From Poa pratensis (lineage: Eukaryota; Streptophyta; Magnoliopsida; Poales; Poaceae): a stretch of 64,000 nt of DNA. Positions 44,397-55,803 of the stretch are shown here, one piece after another. Every line of letters starts with the position of its first letter. The first letter of the stretch is position 1. Location of the stretch: positions 4,739,860 to 4,803,859 of the forward strand of contig CAMZMU010000060.1 in NCBI GenBank assembly GCA_947311845.1, in the 5' to 3' direction. Both the position numbers and the translations under genes were made by a program. The notes under the pieces were generated by a model. It worked only from the letters and a program-made list of their open reading frames with translations, searched no databases and was not told where the DNA came from.

Positions 44397-46305
44397 TTTA
44401 TTCTCTTTCCAGTTCGGTAATCTCCTTGAAGCTTGCTTGCGATAGTTGGTTCCATGACAAGGCGCAACTGCTCAGCCAGTTCTTGGGACAACTTCATGGT
44501 CGTCAGCTCAAGATTTCTCCAATCCATAATCGTCCTTTTTGTTTCTTCATTAGTGACGTCCAGATACATCTGAGTAGACATCTCTCTGTCAGTGTTCGGT
44601 CATCCAGTTGAACTATCCTGTCATCTGCCGATCGTTGCTTGAATGAGACAACATCTCCAAAAGTGTCATCTGTTTCACCTTGAACCAAATCCTCAATGGA
44701 TGCATCAGTCTGCACATCTGTTCCCTCCGATCTGTAAGCACTTTCGGACTTGTTGGCACGTGATTGCGAAGTTTGAAGATGAACTTCAGGCTTATCATCT
44801 CCAAGTATCCTCTCATCAGGTAGTTCCACCTTTTGGACATGGGTCTCATCTTCCATGTTTGATTGCCTGACTTGGAGATCATCATTGATTTGGTCAGCAG
44901 TTGCGTCACCCAGTGCTTGAGAGGTGCTCTGTTCACCCTCAGGCACATAACGAAATTCAGTAGCACTCTCATCATCAACATGATGTTCAGTTTCTGGTTG
45001 ATGATCCTGGGTATCAGCTGAGACTCTTGCCCGTTCTTTCCAGTCCTCCATTGCGTCTCCAATGCTCCTGAAAGGATTTGTCTGATTGATGTGTGATGGT
45101 GGAGCATCAGTCTACAACTCTGGCTTGGAGTTGGACAACGATCTTGAACCTTCAGCAGAGTTGGGCATAGAGATTTCCAGACTAGGCACTTCATTGCTTG
45201 AAAAATCAACAGAAGGAGCTACTCCACTGCTCATGTCCATGCTGTTGGCCAAGTTTGCTTCAGAGTCTCTGTCTGTTTCCACATGGTCGGGATGTATACC
45301 TTGTGAAGGGTGTGCAAGTGACTCGATTTTGTCTAACTGTTGATTCTCCATGTTACTTGTCTCCACATTTCCATCTTCAAGATGATCCCCTTCAGTATCT
45401 ACCACATTATCACCATCATGTGCAGCATCGCCATCATCCATGTCATCTGAGGTAACTGCAGTCTCATCTTCTTGCATCCCATCTTCTGGGTTGATATCTT
45501 CGTTCTCAGGATTGTCAGCATCCATGTCATCGGCTTGTTCTGTGTCGTCCATGTTGGCATCCGTCCATGTTGGCATCCTCGGAATCTTTGTCTGATTCAG
45601 AGAGTTCAGGTCCGCTCATCATATGCATCAGCTTTGTTCATTACATCATCAGTATTCTCATCAGTATCCTCGCAAGTGTTAGGTTCATCCTCCGTATTAG
45701 TATTCTTGCCTTGCTTGTTATTATCTGTCTCCATGGGATCTGTCTCAATGGGAGATTCGCCCTTAGCTCGCAATTCCCTATGATTCTCATCTGCCCCCTT
45801 GGCTGATGAACCTGACTCGTATTTCTCAGCGGATGTCTTAGAATCATCATCTTCGTTCTTGTCCCAAGATTTCTTGCCAACCATTTCGCTTGCATCACCA
45901 GTGTCTCCCATCTGCTTATCCAAGTTGTCTTCGCCCTCACTGCCCGAGTCATTGCCTTCATCCTCAGAAACATCAGCTAATGGAGCAGCAAAATCTTCAT
46001 TCATTTCAACTGCTTGATCATCATCCTTAAGACTTTGATCTGCCTTGCACTGAGCATCCTGCTAAATATTGGAAGAGGGTTAGCCTCACTGAAGCAAAAA
46101 TATATGCATACTAATACACATCTATTGTCTAAGCACACTAACCGTTTCGTTGGTTCCCTCAAGTTGTGATAAATCATCTATTTTAGAGCTTGCACTCTCT
46201 TGACCTTCACCCTCACCCATGCCAGTTCCAGTTACTGTTGCATCGGTCTGTCCGTTGACGCATCTTCAGTTGTATCTTCCCAAGCGCATCAGTCATTTCA
46301 GATGT
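44397..46305 (-). pseudogene. MDN1: Midasin acidic D/E-rich exons
   Basis: Exon 46143-46305 contains DATVTGTGMGEGEGQ, the hallmark entering the acidic region. The large exon 44397-46058 contains MGDTGDASEMVGKKSWDKNE, YESGSSAKGADENHRELRAK, NPFRSIGDAMEDWKERARV, FRYVPEGEQSTSQALGDATA, then LSQELAEQLRLVMEPTIASK and LQGDYRTGKRINMKK. Breaks: frameshifts near 46245, 45590 and 44585, and an in-frame TAG at 45112-45114 (CAG to TAG). In functional midasin this flexible acidic arm links the AAA ring to the MIDAS domain. Confidence 0.9.
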
Positions 46306-47879
46306 CTGAAGTCATTCAAAAAAAATGTAATGAAGATGAAGGAGAAAACGTAAATGTTTATAGCCAAAGAACGGAAAAAGGACAAGTAAAATTTGTTTAA
46401 ACCAAGACAAACCCTTACTCTTCTATGAGCTTCCAGAAGTTCAGAAAATATGCCTTCAGCTGATGACATTATCACACCCAGCAAAACATAAAGATGCATT
46501 AACTGCACCTCTATTTTAGAACGGGCCTCAGGTTTATAGTCTACTAGCTTCCTCTGTTGGATAATGATAATAAGGATCAGATGGTGAAGCAAACAAATTC
46601 TACATGTAACAAAGATGATGGAACATACCACTAATACAGAAAGTTTTTCTCCAGCATCACAAACGTGGTCCATTTGAAGATTCATAACATATGAATGCAA
46701 AATATCTTTCCAGGAAGTAATATTTCCTTCTAGTGATGATTCTTTAGTTCCATCAGTTGATATCCCAAGACCAGTGAGATGTCCAACAACACTGACAGCT
46801 AGTGTTAAAATTTCCTCAAAAGCTTCAGTATATGATTCTTCAGGCTTTTGTTCATCAGAGAATAGTCCATGCTTGTTTTTATCAACTTCTCTAGAGAAAC
46901 TCGCTGTTGCAATCCTCTCCTGCACACTAATGCACTCTTAAGAACCAAACTTCCATACAACACAAAAGAAATGCCGGGTTATATCAAATAGTAACACACG
47001 AGAAATTCCTCAAGCATGATGTCAAAATGAAGAGATGGAAGTTGAAATAACTATATCCCAGACAAGAGCAAGATATGAGTCTAGATACTGTCGCGGCAGA
47101 ATCAGATATTTATTCTTCCTATTAAACATTTGTACACTAGGATGGCTATCTTAAAAAAAGGTCTACTTAAGTGCACAAAATAGGAAGACATCTACCGGTC
47201 ACCAGACAAAACAGGGCAACTGAAAATGTTAGAAAACTCCCAGCAACACTTTCTGTGGGACCTAAATCTCCAAAGCATATTAGAGGAAAAATAATGACTT
47301 TTTAAGCAATATCACCAGTATAGCTATCAAAACATCAGCATCCCTGCATTAGTCAGCATTCATACAGATATTAATACAAACCTTGTCCAGTAACTCTTCG
47401 AAACGAGAGAATAGAACTTTCTTCACAGATCTCATTGAAACATCCTGGCGGCATAAGACCTGCATATCCGCTCTAAATGTGTCAATAAGCTGGCAATTCG
47501 CATCAACAAGTTGCTCCATCTCTGTAGTTGCAAGAGGCATATTTTTAGGAGCACCAGTAAGGATATTGTTGGATCCAAGTAGGAATTTGTCTAATAAATC
47601 CTGCAAAAATAGAACAGAGTTATTATGCACATACCAATGAAAGTAACTGAAGTATAGTACTCTAAGAATGTTTGATTAAGTTACTGGACCAAAAGTATTT
47701 GAGCTTGACTGTCGCTCTGAGACAGTAGATTTCTTGGTTGGGGGTCCCTTTATAAAAGGCTCCCTTCCCTACTGATCATACAACAAATGAACTAGTGCTT
47801 CACTAGATGAGATGGTCGAATGGCTGGGCCTTGGTAAGATAAGTAGGTCATGCAAGGAAACAGGGCTTTAAACTCTCAA

Positions 47880-48392
47880 AAGGCTACCTCACCAGCCTTG
47901 CTGCCTCTTGTGCGATCAGGCTCCTGAAACAATGCGACACCTCCTTCTGGAGTGTTCATTTACCAGGCAAGTATGGCACGAGGTTCTTGCCTGGCTGTGT
48001 GTACCGATCGCGGCGCCACACCAGGAGAACACCCTCGAAGAATGGTGGACCAAGGCCAAGACTAACACGCCCAAGCCAATGCGCAAGGGGCTTGCCTCCA
48101 TCACCCTCCTCACGCCTTGATGGTTTGGAAACTACGCAATGACTGTGTATTCGAAGGAGCGCAGCCCCTCGTACACACCCTGCTAGTCAAGATCAAGGAG
48201 GAGGCCAGGATGTGGGCATGGGCTGGTGCCTTAGGACTGAGAGTTATCTTGCCGCCCAGCTGGGACGTGCACTAAGCCATGTAACCTAAAACTTCGCCTC
48301 TTTGGAGGACTGTAAAACACTCTACCTTTCCAATGAAATAAAACGCAAAGGACATAAAACGCAAAGGTCCTTTGCGTTTTCGCTAAAAAAAA
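47880..48392 (+). mobile_element. 5'-truncated LINE in a midasin intron
   Basis: Starts within the C-terminal cysteine region of a LINE ORF2 (LCDQAPETMRHLLLECSFTR, ASITLLTP), continues in a shifted frame (LVWKLRNDCVFEGAQ), has a 3' UTR, a stem-loop (48340-48380) and an A-tail at 48385-48392. The target duplication was not found. Confidence 0.8.
48340..48380 (+). other. LINE 3'-terminal stem-loop
   Basis: AAAACGCAAAGGA at 48340 and AAAACGCAAAGG at 48356 can both pair with TCCTTTGCGTTTT (48368-48380), giving a 12-13 bp stem, 4 bases before the A-tail. Confidence 0.7.
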
Positions 48393-50292
48393 TCCTGGTT
48401 TCAGCTATAAGCTCATACACAAGCCGTAAGCTTCAAAAGAAACAAACAAGCTTACCTTGGATTCAGAAAATCTTGTGATGAACTTTCCAAAAAGAGTTGA
48501 CATTGCAGCAATTTCTACTTCAAAGTTTTCACAAGTGGCATGATGAGAACCTTTGAAGGTTCTGAGCAACAAGTTGGTGTCCGTAACCATAGCTAGCATA
48601 CTGTCAAAATATTGCTACAGAAAAAGTGAAAAAACGCGTGCCAAATTAAAACACATACAATTCATTGTAGTTCAAAGCATCAGTGGTGGATTTCGTACCT
48701 TTTGCTGCCACATGGAATTAGCAGTACATTTTGGCCTGATGATAGAGATACATTCTTCCCTACAAAAGGATAAGTCATAAGTTTTGGTTACTAGTAAATC
48801 TAGAACATGAAAAGAAAAGGCACACATTTACAAGTACCTCCTGAACCTAACAAGAAGATCATATGCCGGAACTGGTTCAGCTGCTCAAATAGATTGTAAG
48901 CAAGATGTCTTTGTTCACATAGCATGGTCAATAGTTGGTTCATAAAATATGTAGCCATATTAACCTGCGAATTGATCAAGCTCTCAAACCATAAACATAA
49001 ATTTGATACATGCATCATCTATGGTGTCAATACACCAAAACCAAGAGAACGACAAAAGAGGAACTGACCTCTTCTAAACCTAGATCTTTGTTCAATTTCA
49101 AGGAAATTGTTGCATTGTTGCCAAACATCTGAAGTACTGCTGATTTGCAAGCTTCCAGTTAATTGTTCCCAATATTGTAGAATGAATAATGCTAACATCT
49201 TCATATGTTTTCTGTGTGGTCACTTGTTGGAGCAAATGTGCCATTTATATGACTGCTCCAAGAACAGTGGGCTTAGTGAATCCAACTTGTTTCCCCGCTG
49301 CAGGTAACATCAAGTTCCATGAGTGAATGTTACAGAAAAAATAAATAAGGGATACCACCAACAAGACACCCTTTTCTTTTATACATTTTAGAGCATTCTA
49401 CACCCAAAGAAAACATAACGGAAGTGGAAAATAAGTTTTTCACCATTAACAGTACTTCGTGACTTATTGGCCTGTGCTTCAAGAGTGCACATTCCTGGAG
49501 TGTCTTGAACAAACTGGATAATCAGTTCTCTTCTGGTTCTTTTTACCATGCTTCAGTATAGAACCAAATTCAGCAGCATTGTAAATCCTCTCAAGTACAT
49601 GCCAAAAGAATTTCAACCTGTCGTTGAGTTCAGTTTCATCTTGTTGGTGGCTCATATTGTGCACAACAGCTGTAAGAAATTGTGTCAGAAAAAAGGACTA
49701 AATTCACAATCCCATAAAGAAAAATGAAGAAACAAAACACACGCGGGGAAAGAACAAGCTGTCACATAAGAGGGCTGTTCAAAACTTTCATGTTAGAAAC
49801 TGCAGCAGCATTATCATTTGTATGCAATTAAGTTTGCAGTGACAGAGAAGCTTGACTTTTCCATTTGCTGTACTACAAAAATCTGGAAGAGAGAAGAGAC
49901 CTACAAAAATGCAATAGGTGCAATGAGACAACCTTTCTCTAAGTTTCTCTGTGTCAACAGGAAACTGTGATTTGGAACTTTTCTTGCTGTAGCCTCTTCA
50001 TTCGGTAGGGCAATGACAGGTTTTTGCAAAACAGCCTATGAAAAAAAATGTAATACCAATAAATGTAATTTCCAAATTGCTAGTGAAGATAAGACTAATA
50101 TTATAGACTAAACAATGGCAGCTTAGGGACCCTATTCTGTGCAATGTTATTTTCTACTAACATGCTTGCTTCTAATATCAAAAGAATTAGAGAAGTGCAT
50201 ATGACTTGCAGGTTGCAGGTTGAATATCAAGTAGAAAGATAAGTACAGTAGTTCAGTAAGAGTGTTGTTTTGATATGTGCACCAGGTAACTA

Positions 50293-50452
50293 CTCCCTCC
50301 GTTCCTAAATATAAGATGTTTTAGCACTTTTCCAGATTCACACGTATCTACTTGTATCTAGACACGTTTTATGTGTATGTTCTCTCATTTCAGTCCACAC
50401 CTAGTGAGCATGTGAAATACCTAAAACATATTATATTTACGAACGGAGGGAT
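50293..50452. mobile_element. Stowaway MITE
   Basis: 160 bp with inverted ends CTCCCTCCGTTC / GAACGGAGGGAT and TA duplications at 50291-50292 and 50453-50454. It has the classic Triticeae Stowaway terminus followed by CTAAATATAAG. It lies in a midasin intron. Confidence 0.95.
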
Positions 50453-52344
50453 TACAATAATCTTAGCTCCAGGTAAACTAATTCATTGGAGAAATAACAA
50501 TAATAAGCAAGTAGTACATACATTGAACTGTTGCAGAAGCTTAAATTCTTTGTGCCTCGTCCTCTTGAAGTTTTCAATCGAAGCAAGGCTGTTATGATCT
50601 TGCTCCCATCGATTAAGCTTGGCCTGATCTTTCAACTCCTTTTCAATTGATTCTTTACCGGACTCAATTTGCCGATGAACACTACGTAGCCCAAAAAAAT
50701 ATTATATATTAACCATTAAGAAATAATGTATATTTGCAGAATGAAGGGACCAGTTTTCAACAAATATCAGAGATGCAAAAATAAAAACCAATAACTTCTA
50801 TAAGTAAAGATGAATGCAACAGTTGTAACGTCTACGGCAAACTCTTGACCTCACCTTAAATGAACACCCACACTAGCACCATCAGAATATTCACCATGGA
50901 AAGAAAGGACCAGATGCAATCATGCTCTCCAACATTTGATGTTTCAACAAACTCCTCTACGCTGCATTTTGGATCAAACTAACATAAGAAGATATAAACA
51001 CAGGCAATAACAGAGAACAACTGCAGATGCAGACCTCTTGATTTATAGATGAATCATCATTCTTTGGAATGTCACAAGACTGATAAACGGAAACTATGTC
51101 AGCCGAAATTCAAAATAATAGTAAACTACAATGACATGCATATTAATCTCAAACTCACCTTTGCAGCATTACATTCATATTTTCCCTGGACTTCTTTAAG
51201 CAGTATAGGCCAACATTCTAGCTCGAGCTGCTTGAAGATGAAAGCATGAATATTGGTGAAAGATTATCTGCGAGGAAATGAAATCAGAGCAATCCAACAG
51301 CCTAGTTTTACGATTTACTTGTCGAAAAAAATGATTTATTGGATGCTGGAAATGTCACAGCTGTCAATACAAAGCCAACTATGCTAGAACAGAAGCTAAA
51401 TCTTGAGTAAGGTCAGCACAAGTAATTAGTTCATTTTACACTATGAAATTTTACCACCTGAAAACAAAAATGGGAAACATATACTACAAATATCACCTAC
51501 TTGTCTTCCTACTGTACAAGACGTTGAAGATTCAGCCTTTACCTTCTACAAATATCACCTATTTATTTGATTGCAATCCAAGTAAGGCCTTCAATAATAA
51601 GGCGACAGTAAAACAGGAAAGCTTAGTATTTAGCAGCAAATTAGTATTATACAAACAATTTATTTGATGCCACACCTTTGAAACTGGAGTGCTCAAGGGC
51701 ATTACCAAAAGGGAAGCAATTATTTCCAAAATTTTCAGCAGACCTGGATGATCAGGCCACTCATCCAAAAAGGACCTAATATTCTCTTGAAGTGCAGTAA
51801 GTGGCTCAACCATTTTGAACAACACAGGAGGATTTGGGTCCTGCAGATCAGCAAGTAAACTAAATAAGAAGAAACAACTAGGTATGAAGGTAAAACTTGC
51901 AATACCCAATACCTTGTAAGCGTTATAACTATTGCTGTCTAGACTGGCTGCACAACTTCATGGATATTCCAGACAAACGCGAAGTAAATGCTCAGGCATG
52001 AGCTTCTCATCAAGTTTTGAAGACATCAATTCCGGCAGGCCTGGAAAAAATAATATCACAAATAAGCCAAGTCTAGCGCACAAGACTCTTTGGAATCATA
52101 GACCATGTACATACCTTTCCGTAGTTGTGCACCGAAATCGTAAGAGATCTCATCCTCCAAGCATCTGAGGGACTTCAATGTCGGCAACAGAGTGGATTTT
52201 AGCACACCATAATCGGGAAAAGTTGTCTCAGATTTCCATTGCTGTAATCTAAGCCGCTTTTGGCAAGCTTTAAGTGTGTCACAACCTGCCATACAGCACC
52301 ATAGGTGCAAAGTTGAGAAGGCCAATCTTCTAGGAGTTCAGGTA

Positions 52345-52555
52345 GCTGAATTGTCGATGGCTAAGAAGAGATATTCCAGACTTCTCCAAGTGCAGAGCAG
52401 AGATGTCAGCATTGATTTCTTCCGGAGTGAAATCCTCGTCAAGCGAAGAGAGGTTGAGATCAGGCAGGTTGAGGGCACACAGATTTAGAGGGCAATCATC
52501 TGCTGCCAATAAGAGCTGAGAAAAGTGGTCAGAACTTCAATATTCATCCAAGGAG
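52345..52555 (-). pseudogene. Possible LINE ORF2 fragment
   Basis: Minus-strand reading has LNLPDLNLSSLDEDFTPEEI, resembling the linker just before the RT domain in plant LINEs, and then a stop. It is only about 60 codons and lies between the midasin and SPO11-like exons. Confidence 0.35.
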
Positions 52556-52584
52556 ACCCGAAATGGCAGCAATAAGCCCTTACT

Positions 52585-54385
52585 TCAGGTTTTCATATTT
52601 TCGAACGCCTTTTCGATTTCAGTGCGGATAAAATCATCCAGATTTTCAGTTCGCAGTACTCTTTCAACGTCTCCTTTTTTCCGATGTGCATGAAACACTT
52701 GAATTTGGCTTCTCCACTCCTTTATGCGATAAACATAGCTTTTTTCCAGGAGATTATGTAGCATTACTTCGTCTCTTTCTCCTAAGTCTTCGAGGTATTC
52801 AGAACCCACGCCTACCAGATAGCTTGGATGCATCCCTGCCCATCCAAAATCAGGCACGGTCATGCCCAAATTATCAAAGCATAAGTTTTCTGAACCAAAT
52901 TTAAACGTGGCCATAATACACAGTCCAGATGGATTTGGATCTGCATATCCAAAAACAGGCACTCTCAACAAATCCCTCAACCTTCGCACGAGTACTCTGG
53001 TTGCCACGTCAGCTTGGCCCTTACCGGTGACAATGATGCACCTGTTCTTTAGATGGAATTCTCGCCCTGATAGTTTAAAAAAAAGTGATTCATTTTCCAC
53101 AACTAAGATATATCTGATAATCCCGTTTGTATCTACAGCATTGATACTTTGCGCTTCACGTGGTATTTGCGCACCCCCAGTACCAGCTGTAGCACAGTTC
53201 AGACTAATATCGTGTTCATCTGACTTGAGTGTTATTGGTCCAATAACTGATCCTGTTGACGAAGGTCTAATATGCATGGAATATCTAGTGCACTCCAGCA
53301 TCAAGCTTATGCGAGAAACAATTTTGCTCGGAAGATCTCTCTTGTCATTGAATAGTTTCTTGTCTGAATAAAAAATGTTTGACAGATCTGATAACTCATC
53401 TCCTTCAAGAAGCTTTTTGATATAGTTCAGTACAAACCAAATCTGCCGGGCTGTTTGAAGACTGCCCTTAATTCGAGTTGGGCATATATATGTCCCTTTC
53501 CTGAGTAAACAAAGTTGACCGAGCATGATATTGTAAACGCATGAACCGGATCCCCTACTAGGGAGTATGAACTCGTATTGGTCACTCTCTCGGTCACAGC
53601 GAGCCAGGACTTCTTCGATCTTCTGAATTATTTCCAATGGTTCCATGTCTTCAACGATGATATAATCCCTTTTTAACTCACTTACTGTATTGGAAGATAT
53701 TCCGGGATGAATATCTTGTATCGTGTACTTGCCGAATATAGGATCAGAACTACAATACAAAACATGAAATAAGAGAATATTATAAATCTTCCACATTTGA
53801 ATTGTAATCTTAAAGCTTAATTTATTTGGCACGTGCAAGGTTAGATGGGAATAATAATTTGGTACATGGCTCTTTAGCATGAAACTTGCAAAATAGAAAA
53901 CTAAATGAGACATGGTCACAAAAAATTTCTTACCCTTTCCAACTTTTACCCTTTGCTTCAATAATAAATTTGATTAAAATAAGAAAGTACAGATTCTATC
54001 TGGGTGAGCATTAAAACCATCATCACACTAGAAACTAAAACCCAAAGAGCAACATGATTCATCGAGACCATAAATTTGCAAAATAAGAAATATAATGAAA
54101 CTTTCAGCAACAAAAAAGGTTTACCCGATCAAACTTTTATCCTTTGCTACATTGTCTTCTATAACCACGTTTCCTTCGCCTTTCTTTTTCTCATTGTTTA
54201 TTTCTGTAAGATATTGGTTACACGTGTAGGATAAAAACTTATTATAAGTGAGAAGACAGAATTTCTGTGCAACAAACTTTCTTAATGTTTACTACAGTGT
54301 CACACCTTCAGTAGTCCCTGGTTCTCCATTTTCCACATAATTTTCAACTCCGACAACTGGGACTGGCTTGGAGCGAATCTCTCGC
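52585..54385 (-). CDS. SPO11 / topoisomerase VI subunit A-like protein
   Basis: The large exon 52585-53749 encodes 387 residues without a break. Its TP6A_N part ends in SNIFYSDKKLF, where the Tyr (exon residue 127) fits the catalytic DNA-cleaving Tyr of the RDIYYTD-like motif. The Toprim part has YILVVENESLFFKL (acidic metal ligand), CIIVTGKGQADVATRVLVRR and VFGYADPNPSGLCIMATFKF. Two small upstream exons (54306-54385 and 54125-54203) join it in frame through GT/AG sites. A further candidate exon (54503-54707, MSLVEVNKENVYRF) does not match phase, so the start is uncertain. SPO11 proteins make meiotic double-strand breaks; TopVI-A works in endoreduplication. Known plant SPO11-1 genes have many introns, so the single large exon is notable. 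Which paralogue it is cannot be told here. Confidence 0.8.
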
Positions 54386-54719
54386 CTACAGATTGAATCA
54401 GAATTGTAAAGATTATGAGCCATATACCCACAATTTCAGATTCCGATAAATAAATTGATTATTGATTAAAGTAATAAAATACATTTTAATCTAAAAACAA
54501 ACCATGTTTTACTAAATTTCTATCTGGATTGGCATTAAAACCATCATCACACGAGAAACTAAAACCCAAAGAACAACATGATTTAGATGAAAAGAAAGCT
54601 TTCGGCGTTATCATAACTGTGCCAGGAAGTAGATGAGTATCTTGACAAAAATATAACTTGTTGTGGAAGCGGTACACATTCTCTTTATTCACTTCAACTA
54701 AAGACACTGCTAAACAAGT

Positions 54720-55090
54720 ATGAAGACTGTTCGGGCCAGCATGTAATTTTCAGAAACTATCCATCTACTTTGGCATGGGCTGCAGCGAGGATTCGCGTCC
54801 CCCTCTCAAGGCCACGATCAGAATCCATTGTGAGGCTCTATGTGAAAAGTATGTTGGCTTACCAACGGTGGTGGGCAGATTGAAGAATGGTGCGTTCAAA
54901 CTTCAAAAATCTTCATGAGCGTTCATGGGTAAAGTGAGATGGTGGAAGGGATCGGGTGTATCAAAGGCTGGAAAGGAGGTGCTGGTCTGTGCCTACATAT
55001 ACTATGAGCGACAAAACATTAAAGTTAACTAATTATTTAAAAGCATTGCACAGCTATCGAAGGGCTTGTGCTAGCAGCTGACTATCCTCG
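54720..55090. other. Presumed upstream region of the SPO11-like gene
   Basis: No ORF supported. It is duplicated at 58440-58730 with few changes, so it was part of the original block. A promoter for the minus-strand gene may lie here, but no clear TATA box was found. Confidence 0.35.
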
Positions 55091-55104
55091 AGCCTTTCAA
55101 ATCA

Positions 55105-55740
55105 TTGCCATCTGGTATTTACAACGACGTTCAAAGCCTCTGCAGATTCGAATCTTGTTGGACTGGTAAAAAAGGATTGTTAGAGGTGGCGGAAAATGCA
55201 TGGAACAAGGAAACTGAGACCACACGTGTAAATCCTTTTCAGCGCTTCAAAAGCAAACTGAAAGAAACTGCCAAGGCACTTCAGAATTGGAGCACTAAGA
55301 GTTTTGGAGATGTCAAGGTACACATTGTTTGGACCAAGACTAGAATTTCAATGCTTGATCAAGCGGAACAAAATAGAGGGATCTCCTTCCGTGAAAGATA
55401 GCTAAGAAGGGAAATTAAAAAGAAGCTTCAAGATCTGTGCTCGGTTGGGAGAACAATGGCTAGGCATCTTTCTAGATTGACGTGGCATAATTCAAGGGAT
55501 GCCAAATAAAAATTCTTTCACATCCAAGCAAGTCATAGAAGGACAAAAAAAATACATTGGAAGCCTAAAACAGGGGCAGCAGATGGTCACCACGCAAAAA
55601 GAGATTGAAGGCATTTTATTCGAGCACTACAAGCAGTGTTTTGGCATTCTTACGACAAGGCCTTCTGGTATAAACTTAGATTATATTGGGACGCAGAAGT
55701 TTCAGTTATCAGTAAAATGTATGTCATGAGAGATACTGAT
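55105..55740 (+). pseudogene. LINE ORF2 fragment (endonuclease-RT linker), proximal copy
   Basis: RFKSKLKETAKALQNWSTKS and SFRER in one frame, then in others KNSFTSKQVIEGQKKYIGSL and IEGILFEHYKQCFG, match the stretch between endonuclease and RT of a grass LINE. The ends are ragged and stops separate the frames. It lies between the USP and SPO11-like genes in both duplicated units. Confidence 0.75.
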
Positions 55741-55803
55741 TTTTTCCTTCCTAATTAAAATTTTGAGACACGTAAGAATAGGGTAACAACTAATCATAAT
55801 ATC

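Larger units (their letters stand above)
43626..52281 (-). pseudogene. MDN1: Midasin (MDN1) pseudogene, C-terminal third, truncated at both ends
   Basis: Sixteen or so exons with mostly good GT/AG borders match the part of midasin after its six AAA+ domains: linker, acidic region and C-terminal VWA/MIDAS domain. Midasin is a giant AAA ATPase of about 5,000 residues that strips assembly factors from pre-60S ribosomes in nucleolus and nucleoplasm. Here the AAA core is absent: upstream of 52281 lie unrelated sequence and a SPO11-like gene. The 3' end is cut near 43626 by a CACTA fragment. Many lesions exist: stops at 51958-51960 and 45112-45114, and frameshifts in the exons at 50.9, 49.1, 46.2, 45.6 and 44.6 kb. 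Introns hold a MITE and a LINE piece. It must be a non-functional duplicate. Confidence 0.9.
46422..52281 (-). pseudogene. MDN1: Midasin linker-domain exons
   Basis: Exons, high to low: 52115-52281, about 51911-52040, 51676-51840 (DPNPPVLFKMVEPLTALQEN, DEWPDHPGLLKILEII), about 51169-51232, about 50880-50990, 50515-50690, 49934-50034, 49540-49670, 49070-49300, 48838-48963, 48697-48757, 48453-48614, 47382-47600, about 46629-46921 and 46422-46553. The exon near 51.95 kb holds LMPEHLLRVCLEYP followed by TGA and SCAASLDSNSYNAYK, so the stop replaces an Arg or similar codon. The exons at 50.9 and 49.1 kb switch frame more than once. Splice borders are kept better than frames. Confidence 0.8.

Noticed and set aside
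46200..46400. Plus-strand ORF over midasin exon
   Set aside because: Opposite strand shows the midasin GTGMGEG motif.
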